Notes: generated from the sequence alone by a model not told the origin. DNA of 9,834 bases from an uncultured Chlamydiae bacterium (GCA_937894565.1 CALBHK010000426.1:1-9834), one strand, 5' to 3'; shown: positions 1 through 6,044, numbered from the stretch's first letter. Made by a program: numbers and translations.

Positions 1-2
1 CG

Positions 3-563
3 ATCACCAAAAGATCGGTTGAAGCGTACTTAAACTCGTTCGAGAAACCAATAGGCCCGGATGATTGGATGTTTCCTGGACAGGAAACCCACTTACAGTA
101 CCAAACAGCTCTCGACAAGTTAAAGCTAAACTGTAAGAAGCTGAAAATAACAGAGGCTACTATTGGCGGATTGATTGGGTTTCACATGATCAGAAAGGCT
201 TTTTCGTTGGCTCTTTACCAAACTCTGGGAAGTAACTACGAAGCAGCCATGAAGGTCCGCAGAGAATTAGGTCATGCGAACGTCGAGACTACCTATCGGT
301 ATATAGGGATTAAGATTGACGAAGGCGCTTCTGACGCTATACGCACTGGGTCTATCTACGACGTTAAACTTGTAGATAGGATACTTGGGAAAGAATCAGC
401 TTTGATTAGCTGGTCTACACTTTACGATATATTCGAATCATCCGGGGCTTTAGATGTCCAATTGGCATCCTGGCTCCGTAACTACAGTCAAGACGAAGCT
501 GACGTACAACGGACGATTGAGTGGATGAAGAGTAAAAAACAAAAAATTGAGTACTTATGGTAG
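3..563 (+). CDS. Tyrosine recombinase / phage integrase, C-terminal part (5' end outside window)
   Basis: The frame is open from the first bases, so the ATG at 69 is internal and the gene begins upstream. The visible part holds the C-terminal half of a tyrosine recombinase catalytic domain. It has a box II HxxRKxF motif (His codon at 183), an LGH motif at about 267-275, and a TTYRYIG motif whose second Tyr (codon 300-302) sits where the DNA-cleaving tyrosine lies in this family. The first catalytic Arg and the catalytic Lys would lie upstream. About 85 residues follow the tyrosine, longer than in a minimal integrase, with no domain I recognise. Such enzymes cut and rejoin DNA at attachment sites through a 3'-phosphotyrosyl intermediate. 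Integration of this element is the likely role, though a resolvase or dimer-resolution role is possible. The stop overlaps the next start by 7 bases. Confidence 0.85.
   Translation: MTKRSVEAYLNSFEKPIGPDDWMFPGQETHLQYQTALDKLKLNCKKLKITEATIGGLIGFHMIRKAFSLALYQTLGSNYEAAMKVRRELGHANVETTYRYIGIKIDEGASDAIRTGSIYDVKLVDRILGKESALISWSTLYDIFESSGALDVQLASWLRNYSQDEADVQRTIEWMKSKKQKIEYLW
56..63 (-). repeat. CATCCGGG word, copy 1
   Basis: Found in the integrase as a Pro-Asp codon pair (G-P-D-D-W). It extends to ATCATCCGGGC. Confidence 0.8.
439..446 (+). repeat. CATCCGGG word, copy 2
   Basis: Found in the integrase C-terminal extension, read as Ser-Ser-Gly, a different reading phase from copy 1. Confidence 0.8.
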
Positions 564-772
564 GAGTGAAATCCCAATTCACGGATAAAAACGGAAAAGT
601 AATCTACTCAGGCCAAACTCTTTCTGAAGGTTTTATCAAAGCTAAAGTTTACTGGAATAAGGATATTGGCTTTCGCTTTCGCGGTCAGATGTTGACAAAG
701 TACATACTGGGCAAATACGAAATCACCGAAGACATTTCATGGTTTTCTAAAATTTTACCAAAATGGATATGA
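557..772 (+). CDS. Small YopX-like hypothetical protein
   Basis: This 71-residue protein starts at an ATG inside the last codons of the integrase and ends by overlapping the lipoprotein gene. The order TDKNGKVIYSG, then a V-x-W strand (AKVYWNKD), then a YEI strand resembles the small YopX-type beta-rich phage proteins, which often read DKNGKxIYxGD. It is shorter than most members and no catalytic residues can be named. No signal peptide or membrane segment is visible. The tight overlaps on both sides imply cotranscription and translational coupling with the integrase. The family link rests on pattern resemblance alone and the function is unknown. Confidence 0.6.
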   Translation: MVGVKSQFTDKNGKVIYSGQTLSEGFIKAKVYWNKDIGFRFRGQMLTKYILGKYEITEDISWFSKILPKWI

Positions 773-1086
773 ACAAAAGAATTGTCATGTTGATTATTTT
801 TGTGATTAACATGACCTTGATCGTTGTCGCCTGTAATGGGCAGATTGCATTCCGTAACCCATCCGGGCTCATGGTCGTCGCTCCTCCGCCAGCTTTTGGT
901 GTTACCACCATTTACGATTATGTCGTCACTGATGGCCAACAACAATGGCGTCAGAACACTTACAATTGGAGAACCCAAATCCCGGCTGGTCCAAAACGCT
1001 GCAAAATATACCTGTGGGTGCGAGAATACGTAAACCAAATACCAGTTAATCGGAAATTCTACATTTTCTATGAAGAAAATAATTAA
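769..1086 (+). CDS. Predicted lipoprotein, about 105 aa
   Basis: The protein begins MNKR followed by a long hydrophobic stretch and a lipobox V-V-A-C, with Cys at residue 22. This is the layout of a signal-peptidase II lipoprotein signal. The mature chain would be about 84 residues, with a proline cluster (APPPAFG) and several aromatic strands, and no domain I know. I prefer the ATG at 769 because it forms an ATGA overlap with the upstream stop and gives a normal basic n-region. An in-frame ATG at 763 would add two residues. Two tiny membrane proteins follow at once. A small phage lipoprotein in such company could be an outer-membrane spanin or a superinfection-exclusion protein, but neither is shown by the sequence. 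Confidence 0.65.
   Translation: MNKRIVMLIIFVINMTLIVVACNGQIAFRNPSGLMVVAPPPAFGVTTIYDYVVTDGQQQWRQNTYNWRTQIPAGPKRCKIYLWVREYVNQIPVNRKFYIFYEENN
860..867 (+). repeat. CATCCGGG word, copy 3
   Basis: Found in the lipoprotein gene, read as Pro-Ser-Gly. Confidence 0.8.
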
Positions 1087-1183
1087 AATTGCTTTGATTA
1101 TTATCGCTATTATCGTAGCTTTGATATTATTCTTCATCAAGATGGCAGAAGCATTTTTTAACCTAATCCTAGATTCGCTATGA
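1070..1183 (+). CDS. 37-residue single-span membrane peptide
   Basis: A short frame starts MKKIIK and continues as an almost unbroken run of Ile, Leu, Ala and Val to about residue 23, then FFIKMAEAFF and a short tail. The basic N-terminus and single hydrophobic helix predict an inner-membrane peptide with the N-terminus inside. Its ATG lies inside the end of the lipoprotein gene (17-base overlap) and its stop overlaps the next start as ATGA, which fits the coupling used throughout this block. Small phage membrane peptides include holins, holin regulators and lysis accessory proteins, but nothing in the sequence picks one. The main risk is that it is a chance frame. Its position between two overlapping starts argues against that. 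Confidence 0.55.
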   Translation: MKKIIKIALIIIAIIVALILFFIKMAEAFFNLILDSL

Positions 1184-1341
1184 AAGACTTATTGAAAGTA
1201 GCAGCGGTGGTGATCGGCGTCATGGTTGTTCCGCTTTGCTTTTTTTTCCCCGACAAAATCGGCGTTTTAGCCGGAGTTGCTGCGGGGTTTGTTTTGCTTT
1301 GTATGTTTACGTTGTTTGTCCTTAAAAATTATGGCAAATAA
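1180..1341 (+). CDS. 53-residue two-span membrane protein, possible holin-like
   Basis: The frame begins MKDLLK and encodes two hydrophobic helices, about residues 7-23 and 27-48, separated by a tight polar turn PDK. It ends in a basic tail KNYGK. A short helical hairpin of this kind is the general shape of small class II holins, which open the inner membrane at lysis, but many unrelated phage proteins share it. No endolysin is visible next to it. The start makes an ATGA overlap with the previous peptide, and the stop lies 11 bases into the HNH gene. With the lipoprotein and the one-span peptide it forms a three-gene envelope group. The gene call is fair; the holin idea is weak. Confidence 0.55.
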   Translation: MKDLLKVAAVVIGVMVVPLCFFFPDKIGVLAGVAAGFVLLCMFTLFVLKNYGK

Positions 1342-1654
1342 ACACATTCAAGTGTATGAGCAAGCCTTTGGAGAAGGGCGCATCTGTGAGTTAACGGGTG
1401 CGCCCTATGGCGATATACATCATATTGACGCAAAAGGTCAGGGCGGAAGAAAGTCTATGGATTTTATCGAGAACCTAATGGCTCTTTGTCGTGATGCTCA
1501 CACTTTTTATGGCGACAAAAAACAGTACAAACAGTGGTTGAAGGAGTGGCATCTTGAATATTTAGAACACCATACCCCAATGTACATCCTTCGCCCGGAT
1601 GATCCAATTTTTAAAGAATACTTAAATCACAAATATGGTAACATTCGACTGTGA
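1331..1654 (+). CDS. HNH endonuclease
   Basis: The 107-residue protein carries an HNH signature: His30-His31 in GDIHHI, Asn48 in ENLMALC, and His57 in RDAH. Cys19 (CELTG) and Cys53 precede and follow the core, like half of the zinc-knuckle cysteines found in many HNH proteins. The family uses a beta-beta-alpha-metal fold to cleave DNA. Small free-standing phage HNH proteins can act in DNA packaging, as homing enzymes or in recombination. The terminase genes are not in view, so the role here is open. The ATG at 1331 is preferred to a longer frame from 1277, because those extra residues would only read through the upstream membrane gene in another frame. The C-terminal half is Trp/His rich and unassigned. 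Confidence 0.75.
   Translation: MANKHIQVYEQAFGEGRICELTGAPYGDIHHIDAKGQGGRKSMDFIENLMALCRDAHTFYGDKKQYKQWLKEWHLEYLEHHTPMYILRPDDPIFKEYLNHKYGNIRL
1594..1601 (-). repeat. CATCCGGG word, copy 4
   Basis: Found in the HNH gene, read as Pro-Asp. It has the long form GATCATCCGGGC. Confidence 0.8.
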
Positions 1655-1847
1655 CGCCGAGGGTATGACGAGCCTTGAGTGCGTAAATTACATTCCGCAA
1701 GACATGGATGTAATTGGTAATTTAGAAGCCGCTAAAGTGGCCATGGAGCGCTATAACACCACAATTATTTTCAATGGGAACGAATACACCAACTACTGGG
1801 AACTTGATGCTGCCGTCTCTAAGGTTCTTTCTGGGTATGAAGCCTGA
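1635..1847 (+). CDS. Hypothetical 70-aa acidic protein
   Basis: This is a small acidic protein without signal peptide or membrane helix. It contains an IGNLEAAKVAMERYN helix followed by short strands (TIIFNGNEYTNYW) and a C-terminal helix. I do not recognise a family. Its ATG lies 20 bases before the end of the HNH gene and its stop overlaps the following gene by 11 bases, so it belongs to the same coupled cluster. A later in-frame ATG (MTSLE) would give a shorter product. The regular overlap pattern is the best evidence that it is a real gene. Confidence 0.55.
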   Translation: MVTFDCDAEGMTSLECVNYIPQDMDVIGNLEAAKVAMERYNTTIIFNGNEYTNYWELDAAVSKVLSGYEA

Positions 1848-2157
1848 AGAACAGGCTGAGGCTTTTGTTATTCTTTTTCTAAACGAAAGAAAGATGGCCT
1901 CAGAAGAGACCATTAAAAACTATTGTCTTCACGGGTTCAGGATAGACGCTAAAGCTGAGCTCTTAAAACTAATGAGTGAAAAAATCGAACTCAAAGAAGG
2001 ATCCTATAGACTTACTAGACTTGGGTATGTTTCTGCCAAGCAGCTCATTCAGCGCTACACCTATTTTCTCGCTGGAGATCCCATTGAACCTTCCGACCTC
2101 AAACGACCAGAACAAAAGAAAGCACCTGGACGTGGCGGCCAAAAAAAGAGTGCATGA
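1837..2157 (+). CDS. Small protein with winged-helix-like core and basic tail
   Basis: I start this 106-residue protein at the ATG at 1837, which gives an 11-base overlap with the gene before. A longer frame from 1774 would only run over that gene. Residues about 20-48 look like two or three helices, and residues 51-63 (ELKEGSYRLTRLG) resemble the beta-wing end of winged-helix proteins, where Y-x-LT-x-x-G is common. The last 25 residues are Lys/Arg/Pro/Gly rich and probably disordered. A DNA-binding role is a reasonable guess but is not established. The last 131 bases also encode the N-terminus of the RusA-like protein in another frame, which may explain the low-complexity tail. Confidence 0.55.
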   Translation: MKPEEQAEAFVILFLNERKMASEETIKNYCLHGFRIDAKAELLKLMSEKIELKEGSYRLTRLGYVSAKQLIQRYTYFLAGDPIEPSDLKRPEQKKAPGRGGQKKSA

Positions 2158-2446
2158 TGTGGTGTTTGCTGCTTTAAAAGAAAAATATGGATTTAACTTT
2201 CCTAGAATTAAAGAAAGGATTTTAGTTTATTATGTTAGACACGGCCAGATTTGTGACAAAGACGGGCTTTATTCGTCTTCCAAGTGGCTGATGGACACAC
2301 TCGTTAATTTAGAGATAATCCCGGATGATCGGCCAGTAGAGAAAAAAGGGGGGATTGTGGTTGATATGTTTGCAAAACAATTTAAAGGTTCTCCGAAGAC
2401 TGAGCTGTATTTCTACGAAGAAATAGATCCCAAATGCACCCTCTAG
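2027..2446 (+). CDS. RusA-like Holliday junction resolvase
   Basis: The 139-residue product lines up along its length with E. coli RusA (120 aa) as I recall it. A first strand FSLEIPLNLPTSND matches YSITLPWPPSNN, a middle strand precedes the acidic site CDKDG (Asp77, Asp79), Lys86 and Asp90 lie in the helix SSSKWLMD, and IPDDRP (Asp100-Asp101) matches the LDD motif. RusA uses a cluster of aspartates and Mg2+ to cut four-way junctions. The usual DxDN reads DKDG here, and the Lys sits 7 rather than 4 residues after the second Asp, a spacing I associate with a RusA-related phage subgroup. The ATG at 2027 is chosen because the first strand starts near 2069. GTG codons at 2150-2162 would delete it. 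The 3' end overlaps a gene on the other strand. Confidence 0.7.
   Translation: MFLPSSSFSATPIFSLEIPLNLPTSNDQNKRKHLDVAAKKRVHDVVFAALKEKYGFNFPRIKERILVYYVRHGQICDKDGLYSSSKWLMDTLVNLEIIPDDRPVEKKGGIVVDMFAKQFKGSPKTELYFYEEIDPKCTL
2320..2327 (-). repeat. CATCCGGG word, copy 5
   Basis: Found in the RusA-like gene at the active-site I-P-D-D-R codons. It has the form GATCATCCGGGAT. Confidence 0.8.
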
Positions 2447-2879
2447 CAAGGCTCACGGCTTTGTTATTCGGAAGATGTGAGTAATCCTTTAAAAGTTGTT
2501 CTTCTTTAGCCCTGAGTATTCTAAATTCCTTCACCCAGCTTGCGGGAGTCTTTCCTTGAGCATAGGCCAAGAACAGAAACTTAAGATCATCCGGGCCCAG
2601 TGCCGCAAATTGCTGAGAAATTTTACCCCATTCATCCATTTTAGGCTTGCGTTTTAGATCAACGAGCCACAAGTGCTCGAAGTTGTTATGAATAAAGTTG
2701 TCGTTAATGTCAAGTAAATTTAACACATCTTTAAATATCTCAATACAATCATAGGCGTTATTTTTTAGCCTTTCGACAAAAGTCCTAAAATCATACCCTG
2801 ACATATTCTCGATATGTAGAATGATTTGTTTTTTCTTGGCAGCTACGCTGCTGCGGCGTTTTTTTGCGATCTCTTTCAT
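2382..2879 (-). CDS. Hypothetical 165-aa helical protein
   Basis: The last gene of the minus-strand block has a very basic N-terminus (KKRRSSVAAKKK) followed by a mainly helical chain with many Leu, Phe and Lys residues. I see no signal peptide, membrane segment or named domain. Its ATG overlaps the helicase stop as ATGA, so it is probably translated with the helicase and may assist it or bind nucleic acid, though that is inference from position and charge. Its final 65 bases lie opposite the 3' end of the resolvase gene, so the two transcripts would be complementary there. Confidence 0.65.
   Translation of the reverse strand: MKEIAKKRRSSVAAKKKQIILHIENMSGYDFRTFVERLKNNAYDCIEIFKDVLNLLDINDNFIHNNFEHLWLVDLKRKPKMDEWGKISQQFAALGPDDLKFLFLAYAQGKTPASWVKEFRILRAKEEQLLKDYSHLPNNKAVSLARGCIWDLFLRRNTAQSSENL
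2588..2595 (+). repeat. CATCCGGG word, copy 6
   Basis: Found in the 165-aa unknown gene, read as Pro-Asp on the coding strand. It has the long form GATCATCCGGGC. Confidence 0.8.
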
Positions 2880-4444
2880 CTGTTAAGGTATTCAAAGTAC
2901 ACCCACATTCCACTTTCTTCTTCTTCGTTCTTCAGTAGTTCCAAAATCTGGTCGCGCTGGGTTTTGGGGTCTAAGGTTGTGTAGCCGTAGGTTTTAGCTG
3001 CGTGGATTGCCCAATCGATTCCCCAGCCTTTGAGCTGAGCAGTCAATCTAAGTAAATCTGGCCGCCTTACAGCAGCGAATCTGTTCTTCAAGGCGGTGGC
3101 GCTAGAATTAAGGATCCTATCCAAAAACAGATTGATTTTATCTACTTCATGCAAAGCAACCTCGTCTGCGAAAACCTTGTCGTCTTTTATTTTAATCTCG
3201 AACTTATGGCCGCAGTTCTTACAAAACCTCGCGGATGCGTGGTTTGCGAAATCGCAAGCCTTACATGACTTCATTGGGGCCACTCCGTTTGACTTAGGTT
3301 TTCCGCTCAAGTCAAATCCCAGTAAATCATATTCCTCTGGATTTCCAAGCCCTGGCCGCATCACATTTCCGCCTAGATCGATGAGAATACAGTCTGTTTT
3401 TTCATACTTTCCTCCTTTCATTCTCCAGTCAGTGTAGTCACTGTTCCACAAGGAACGATTGCCACGAGCCGATGACTGCACCCAAAAAACTAAGGATGCA
3501 GTGGCTCGGAGGAAAACAATACAGCCAGTTACGTCCACGGAAATACCCTCCGCCAGCATGTTTATGTTGACCAATATCTTTGTCTCGCCAGAGGCGAATC
3601 TTTTTATTATCTTAGTTTGCTCGGCAGTGGAGGTATCCGAAGTCACGCCTTCCGCCTTTATTCCATTTTTAAGGAACCATTCAACGGTCGTTTTAACGTG
3701 ATTTTTGTCATTTGTACAATACACAACAGTTTGCCTATTGTCTCCGTGCTCCTTCCATTTGTCAATCAATGTCTGATAAACCCTTTCTTCATTATATCTC
3801 TTAAAGAGTTCGGCTTGGTCAAAATCCATGTCTCCAGATACAGAATGCTTTATCTTTATCCCCGTAAAGTCAATATCTACCTTTGGACAGATTATTTTAT
3901 AGGGAACTAAGAATTTTCTTTCGATTAGCCTTCTAGTGTTGATTGGCTGGATGATAACATCGTACATATCCTCGAAGTGCTCACCTTTTTTAGTGCGAAA
4001 AGGAGTGGCTGTAAACCCAATAAGAATCTTTGGTTTGATTTTATCGATTAGATCTACGTATTCAGGCGCCTTGGTTCGGTGCGCTTCATCGATGATCATC
4101 ACGTCGATGTCTTGCACTTTTCTGTTGGCCACCGTCTTGTTTGTGCCCAGCATGACCTTTTTAATGGCACTTTTCTTCCCGGCTAAGTAAAGACCAAAAT
4201 CTGTGAACCGATAAGTTTCTATGAGTCGGTCAGCAATTGCGTTTTCAGCATACACCAAATTCGTCTTGTGCGCTACGAATAATACGTTTAGTTTTTGAGC
4301 ATAGAAATCAGTAATCAATTTACAGATAACATCACCCTTACCTCCGCCTGGAGGACACGTTACCATTATTCTATATTTGTTCATAGCGATGTTGTCAAAC
4401 ACCGATTGAATCATCTGAAGCTGATAATCACGAAAACGAATCAT
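2876..4444 (-). CDS. SF2 DEAD/DEAH-box helicase with C-terminal zinc ribbon
   Basis: The 522-residue protein shows the superfamily 2 helicase motifs in order: FRDYQLQM (Q-like) near residue 5, P-loop PPGGGKGD at 31-38, IIDEAHR with DEAH at 119-122, FTATPFR at 144-150, a motif V-like segment INMLAEGISV at about 294-303, and QSSARGNRS at 323-331 as a variant motif VI. A four-cysteine zinc ribbon (Cys394, 397, 408, 411; C-x2-C-x10-C-x2-C) follows the helicase core. The C-terminal 110 residues are helical and unassigned. The architecture is close to phage UvsW/RecG-like or restriction-type helicases acting on DNA branches. The P-loop has Gly where Ser or Thr normally follows the Lys, and motif VI departs from QxxGRxxR. 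It overlaps both neighbours by ATGA, so the three form a coupled unit. Confidence 0.85.
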   Translation of the reverse strand: MIRFRDYQLQMIQSVFDNIAMNKYRIMVTCPPGGGKGDVICKLITDFYAQKLNVLFVAHKTNLVYAENAIADRLIETYRFTDFGLYLAGKKSAIKKVMLGTNKTVANRKVQDIDVMIIDEAHRTKAPEYVDLIDKIKPKILIGFTATPFRTKKGEHFEDMYDVIIQPINTRRLIERKFLVPYKIICPKVDIDFTGIKIKHSVSGDMDFDQAELFKRYNEERVYQTLIDKWKEHGDNRQTVVYCTNDKNHVKTTVEWFLKNGIKAEGVTSDTSTAEQTKIIKRFASGETKILVNINMLAEGISVDVTGCIVFLRATASLVFWVQSSARGNRSLWNSDYTDWRMKGGKYEKTDCILIDLGGNVMRPGLGNPEEYDLLGFDLSGKPKSNGVAPMKSCKACDFANHASARFCKNCGHKFEIKIKDDKVFADEVALHEVDKINLFLDRILNSSATALKNRFAAVRRPDLLRLTAQLKGWGIDWAIHAAKTYGYTTLDPKTQRDQILELLKNEEEESGMWVYFEYLNR

Positions 4445-4770
4445 ACTTCTCTATTTAACTCAGGAGCCACATGCCCCCATCGTTTACCAATAACAATTTG
4501 ATGAATTTGCTTGTAGTCGTAGCCGAACTTTCTAGCTATAAACGACAGTCGCCTGCCTTCATGGGCCATTTGTTTGATTTGGAGAACCTGAAACTCAGTT
4601 AGCTCAGCTCTTTTCTTTTTGTCGTGTTTCGGAATTCCAGTGATAGCTGAGTGAGAGTGTCCAGACTTTATATTGGACACCCGAGTCGTGCTACATCCTA
4701 CGATTTTAGCTATCTCTGTGAATGTTTTGCCTTCGTTGAGAAGTTGGACGATTTTTAGTACATCTTCCAT
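4441..4770 (-). CDS. Tandem helix-turn-helix DNA-binding protein
   Basis: Two similar helix-turn-helix segments occur in 109 residues. The first is at about 13-36 (EGKTFTEIAKIVGCSTTRV, then a basic IKSG turn) and the second at about 71-98 (EGRRLSFIARKFGYDYKQI, then IGKRWGHV). Both end in a similar I-x-x-G-x-x-H/W pattern, suggesting an internal duplication. The linker between them is Lys-rich. Such segments resemble the HTH modules attached to phage homing nucleases and resolvase-type recombinases, but no nuclease domain is attached here. The gene overlaps the helicase start by ATGA. A regulator of the block, or a sequence-specific adaptor for the helicase, would both fit. Confidence 0.7.
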   Translation of the reverse strand: MEDVLKIVQLLNEGKTFTEIAKIVGCSTTRVSNIKSGHSHSAITGIPKHDKKKRAELTEFQVLQIKQMAHEGRRLSFIARKFGYDYKQIHQIVIGKRWGHVAPELNREV

Positions 4771-4857
4771 AAATAAATAATGCCGCTTCAGACAGTAGGA
4801 GTGTCATCCACGGCACTAAGGTGAATAATAATTTCTTCGGCTCCTACCTCGAAGGAA
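4771..4857 (-). other. Noncoding gap with a 7-bp inverted repeat
   Basis: This is the longest noncoding stretch in the window. The arms GTAGGAG (4795-4801) and CTCCTAC (4841-4847) are perfect complements separated by 39 bases and could close a long stem-loop in the leader of the HTH-helicase genes. I see no match to the TTTG/TAnnTTTG promoter pattern here. The stretch also contains TCATCCACGGC, a near variant of the dispersed CATCCGGG word. The function is unknown. Confidence 0.3.
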
Positions 4858-5409
4858 TTATTCAATCAAATATTTTTTGACAATCTTTCCATTGTCGATT
4901 GAAAATCCTTTTGCCTCCTGCGTCATTTCCCAAGTTCTAAAATGAACTCCATCCTGTTTACCTACGTTTGGTCCTCGTGCTGGGCATTTAAATGTCTCAT
5001 CCGGGCTTTCGAATAAAAAATGAGTCTTAAATAAAATTTTAAAGTCCTCGCCGCAAGTAGTTGTCAAAATCGACGAATTATAATCAATGGCGGTCTTCAT
5101 AGCTTTATTAAACCCCATATAGTTAACAAGGCGTTCAAAACTCCATGTATGGTATCCATCGTTTGGGCCAGGATGCCGATTGTTGCCGTGTATGATTTCC
5201 TTCAATCTACGAGCTGTTTCGTCGGTCTTCGTCTCTCCGTTATACTTCGTATTAAGGACAGTAAGTGCGATCTTTCCTTTGTTGGTGACAACCCATTCTC
5301 CATCCTTAATCACGGCGAAGTCAAGGTCTTTAGCTTCCTTTAAGGAAGCCTCCCACATTTTCATTCTATGATCAACAGTGGAGAATGGCATCATTTTTAA
5401 TGCCCACAT
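4858..5409 (-). CDS. Hypothetical 183-aa protein
   Basis: This is a soluble-looking protein with no signal peptide or membrane helix and no domain I recognise. Visible traits are an N-terminal helical part (residues 1-30), a short GEWVVTNKGKIAL hairpin, a conserved-looking loop NRHPGPNDGYHTW at about 77-89 rich in His, Asn and Gly, and two late cysteines. Its ATG shares one base with the stop of the upstream membrane protein (TAATG), which suggests coupled translation. In-frame ATGs at residues 6 and 7 are possible alternative starts. The block position gives no clear clue to its job. Confidence 0.6.
   Translation of the reverse strand: MWALKMMPFSTVDHRMKMWEASLKEAKDLDFAVIKDGEWVVTNKGKIALTVLNTKYNGETKTDETARRLKEIIHGNNRHPGPNDGYHTWSFERLVNYMGFNKAMKTAIDYNSSILTTTCGEDFKILFKTHFLFESPDETFKCPARGPNVGKQDGVHFRTWEMTQEAKGFSIDNGKIVKKYLIE
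4998..5005 (+). repeat. CATCCGGG word, copy 7
   Basis: Found in the 183-aa unknown gene, read as Ser-Pro-Asp-Glu. The gap of 2.4 kb since copy 6 covers the helicase and HTH genes. Confidence 0.8.
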
Positions 5410-6032
5410 TAGAACCGAACTTTAACCCCTCCAGAAACCCCAGGCTTACCATTCCACAACCCGCCAACCTCAACTGAGATATTTTTGGTAAGTGGCTTTT
5501 CGTAGGTAAGTTGATAAATAGGCTTGCTCCCTCCGAGAATCATATACGAAGCTCCGATACCATTTTTTAGCTTTTTAGGGGCGATAGGGGTGTCGAGCTT
5601 AGTCTGCCAGAGTTGATTAGTAGCTTCAGCAAGAGCGTCAACAACCACATTCCGATCCTCAATTAGCGCTTCTTTTTCGGCTTGTAGTTGTTCGGCGGCG
5701 CTGGCGCATTCTTCGACTTTTTTGGCAATTTTCTTAAGAGAAATCAAGTCAGACTCGTTTATATATCGCCGCAAAGAGTCGTTATTTTCCAATAAGAATT
5801 CTTTGGCCCAAGTGTCAGTCGAATCCCGGATGACCCGAATCTTCTCGATGGTCTTGGTGTTGACAACTGTCTTGCCGGGAACGTTGATGTAAACAGTCCG
5901 AACGACTTCTTTAGGGACCAACTTCGTGATCGTTTTCCCGATTTCGTCTTTTGGGAACTTCAATGGATTAAAAATAAGCGCCAAAGCAATGGCGATGATG
6001 CCGGATACGGCGAGTAAGATTTTACCTTGCAT
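5409..6032 (-). CDS. Membrane-anchored coiled-coil protein with C-terminal beta segment
   Basis: The 207-residue product starts with an N-terminal membrane helix (about residues 4-21), then a basic Val/Thr-rich stretch (KTVVNTKTIEKIRVI), a charged coiled-coil region (about 92-143), and a C-terminal part (157-207) of alternating polar and hydrophobic residues with many Gly, ending VKVRF. This resembles a periplasm-spanning protein held in the inner membrane, for example an inner-membrane spanin (Rz-like) or a phage envelope protein; the beta-like end finishing in Phe recalls outer-membrane strands. I start at ATG 6032. The frame opens further, to a GTG at 6068, but those bases form a hairpin. 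No spanin partner is adjacent, so the functional idea is weak. Confidence 0.6.
   Translation of the reverse strand: MQGKILLAVSGIIAIALALIFNPLKFPKDEIGKTITKLVPKEVVRTVYINVPGKTVVNTKTIEKIRVIRDSTDTWAKEFLLENNDSLRRYINESDLISLKKIAKKVEECASAAEQLQAEKEALIEDRNVVVDALAEATNQLWQTKLDTPIAPKKLKNGIGASYMILGGSKPIYQLTYEKPLTKNISVEVGGLWNGKPGVSGGVKVRF
5825..5832 (-). repeat. CATCCGGG word, copy 8
   Basis: Found in the coiled-coil membrane protein gene, read as Ile-Arg-Asp. Confidence 0.8.
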
Positions 6033-6044
6033 GATTTTATATTT

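Noticed and set aside
795..802. TATTTTTG, a match to the Bacteroidota -7 box on the + strand
   Set aside because: It lies inside the lipoprotein signal sequence and has no TTTG at the proper distance upstream.
824..1033. Second + strand frame inside the lipoprotein gene
   Set aside because: It is fully nested, and the lipoprotein frame has a clear signal sequence and lipobox.
685..1140. Minus-strand open frame of 151 codons
   Set aside because: It is antisense to the lipoprotein and its neighbours, which form an unbroken overlapping chain, and it shows no recognisable domain.
3096..4501. Several + strand frames opposite the helicase and HTH genes
   Set aside because: They lie antisense to a protein with all the main SF2 motifs, and their products have no domain character.
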